This document shows positions 63,048 to 64,000 of a stretch of 64,000 nt of DNA, piece by piece. The stretch's first letter is position 1; each line of letters opens with the position of its first letter. Source of the DNA: Dehalogenimonas formicexedens. GTDB lineage: Bacteria; Chloroflexota; Dehalococcoidia; Dehalococcoidales; Dehalococcoidaceae. The stretch is taken from positions 1,950,210-2,014,209 of the forward strand of contig NZ_CP018258.1 of NCBI RefSeq assembly GCF_001953175.1, read 5' to 3'. A model generated the notes under the pieces. It had not been told where the DNA came from and made no database searches. It saw nothing but the letters and a program-made list of their open reading frames with translations. A program made the position numbers and the translations under genes.

Positions 63048-63074
63048 TTAGCAGTCTCACTGCGAGACTGCTAA
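63048..63074 (-). promoter_or_regulatory. CIRCE-like operator of groES-groEL
   Basis: TTAGCAGTC-N9-GACTGCTAA is a perfect inverted repeat. The CIRCE consensus for HrcA is TTAGCACTC-N9-GAGTGCTAA; here one base on each arm is changed symmetrically. hrcA is not in the window. Confidence 0.8.
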
Positions 63075-63081
63075 CACAGCT

Positions 63082-63111
63082 ATAATAACCCACCAGCCTG
63101 AATATCGGCAA
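63082..63111 (-). promoter_or_regulatory. Probable promoter of groES-groEL
   Basis: On the reverse strand TTGCCG (63111-63106) and TATTAT (63087-63082) with an 18-bp spacer. The CIRCE-like operator would cover the transcription start. Confidence 0.5.
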
Positions 63112-63253
63112 ATTGATCCTCATCAATTGTTGCCGACTTTGCCGTCATATCCTAATTCCATGCAGTTGTTTCTGAACCTTATTTCACTGCAATTGCTCTT
63201 CATTTCTCCATTTTTCTTTCTATTTTATCATTATGCGCATGGCGCACGCCTGA

Positions 63254-63282
63254 CTGAAACCTTCACTACGGTCTGTTATAAT
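63254..63282 (+). promoter_or_regulatory. Promoter giving a leaderless tsaD mRNA
   Basis: TATAAT at 63277-63282 lies 6 nt before ATG 63289, which fits transcription starting on the A of the start codon. The -35-like CTGAAA at 63254-63259 is 17 bp upstream and weak. No ribosome site is present. Confidence 0.55.
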
Positions 63283-63288
63283 CATGCG

Positions 63289-64000
63289 ATGAGAGTTTTG
63301 GGTATCGAAACCTCCTGCGACGAAACGGCTGCGGCAGTGGTCGAAGAAGGGATTAAAATCCTGGGCAACAAGGTGGCTTCCCAGGTGGACATTCACTCCC
63401 GTTACGGAGGAGTGGTTCCCGAGGTTGCCTCGCGGCAGCATCTTCTTTCAATAGTGCCGGTAATGCGGCAATGCCTGGAGTCCGCGTCCCTGACCATGCA
63501 TGATATCGACGCCGTGGCGGTGACGTGCGGCCCCGGACTGGCGGGATCGCTTCTGGTCGGCGCCAATTTTGCCAAAGCCACCGCGATGGCTGCCGGAAAA
63601 CCGCTGATAGGGATCAACCACCTGGAAGGCCACATCTACGCCAACTGGCTGACCGGCCACATACCCACGCTGCCTGCCCTGGCGCTCATCGTTTCGGGGG
63701 GGCACACCGACCTTGTTTTGATGAAAGATCACGGCGATTATCGACTCATCGGCAGAACCAGAGACGACGCCGCCGGAGAGGCTTTCGATAAAGCCGCCAG
63801 GTTGCTCAACCTGGGCTATCCCGGCGGTCCGGTGATCGAGAAAGCGGCCAAATCGGGAAAACCGACGCTCAAACTGCCGAAAGGCGTCATCCCCGGCAGC
63901 TCCGATTTCAGTTTTTCCGGCCTCAAGACGGCTCTTTACCGGTTGGCGGAAACCGGCCAGGCCGGATCTCCCAATGATGCCGCCGCCAGCTTCCAGGAAG
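63289..64000 (+). CDS. tsaD: tRNA threonylcarbamoyladenosine synthase subunit TsaD, 5' part
   Basis: About 237 codons before the window ends. TsaD (Gcp/Kae1) transfers the threonylcarbamoyl group to A37 of tRNAs that read ANN. Motifs seen: [47 protein letters not shown], the metal-binding [34 protein letters not shown] and [12 protein letters not shown]. The start ATG 63289 is supported by homology and by the adjacent -10 box. Confidence 0.96.
   Translation, partial: MRVLGIETSCDETAAAVVEEGIKILGNKVASQVDIHSRYGGVVPEVASRQHLLSIVPVMRQCLESASLTMHDIDAVAVTCGPGLAGSLLVGANFAKATAMAAGKPLIGINHLEGHIYANWLTGHIPTLPALALIVSGGHTDLVLMKDHGDYRLIGRTRDDAAGEAFDKAARLLNLGYPGGPVIEKAAKSGKPTLKLPKGVIPGSSDFSFSGLKTALYRLAETGQAGSPNDAAASFQE

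Overview
The window looks like a chromosome segment of a Chloroflexota bacterium, most likely class Dehalococcoidia close to Dehalogenimonas. This rests on the housekeeping proteins as I read them, the moderately high G+C, the dnaJ-hspR-clpB heat-shock cluster, the hypABFCDE set for NiFe hydrogenase maturation, and large secreted surface proteins ending in a membrane anchor. No rRNA or tRNA gene was recognised, so placement below phylum is inference.

Layout. 1-9.7 kb is accessory-rich: a DUF2200 fragment, a DUF3592 membrane protein, a TIG-repeat surface protein, a soluble MEDS/PAS/GAF sensor kinase, a GIY-YIG element, a YkgJ-type protein, a universal stress protein, a methyltransferase and a phospholipase-D-like protein. 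9.5-14.8 kb holds uvrB, a REP-associated (RAYT) transposase with a 198-bp tandem array, and two HtrA-like proteases, one of which has lost catalytic residues. 14.9-27.2 kb is housekeeping: gatB, secG, a SAM hydrolase, trmD-rplS, priA, a CCA-type nucleotidyltransferase, secD-secF and a metal exporter. 27.3-34.4 kb is a repeat-rich stretch with a DUF559 nuclease, a histone-deacetylase-like hydrolase, a MazF toxin-antitoxin pair and a 1034-residue beta-propeller-like surface protein. 34.4-38.7 kb carries rho, a four-helix-bundle (IVP) gene, a transaldolase and pyrG. 38.9-40.4 kb is an eight-heme lipoprotein cytochrome. 40.4-49.9 kb has clpB-hspR-dnaJ, purM-purH, a nicotinate phosphoribosyltransferase, a C_GCAxxG_C_C protein and an AbrB-like/ArsM pair. 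49.9-55.1 kb is a reverse-strand run of tilS, a histidine phosphatase, an M48 peptidase, a DUF2344 protein and a CNNM/CorC protein. 55.2-61 kb is hypABFCDE. 61-63.1 kb is groES-groEL under a CIRCE-like operator, and the window ends inside tsaD.

The most unusual theme is repeats. Four unrelated small genes (RAYT, GIY-YIG, DUF559 and IVP) each sit between their own inverted or palindromic repeats, and solo copies of some of these repeats lie elsewhere in the window. A fifth module, mazEF, lies between direct repeats. Several repeats supply the stop codons of neighbouring genes (tal, pyrG) or abut a start codon (uvrB). Other points of note are a self-complementary, terminator-ended non-coding stretch at 17.77-18.2 kb (candidate structured RNA), a purM frame that seems to start at AUC, an inactivated HtrA paralogue, and probable leaderless or near-leaderless mRNAs for tsaD, the CCA enzyme and gatB.
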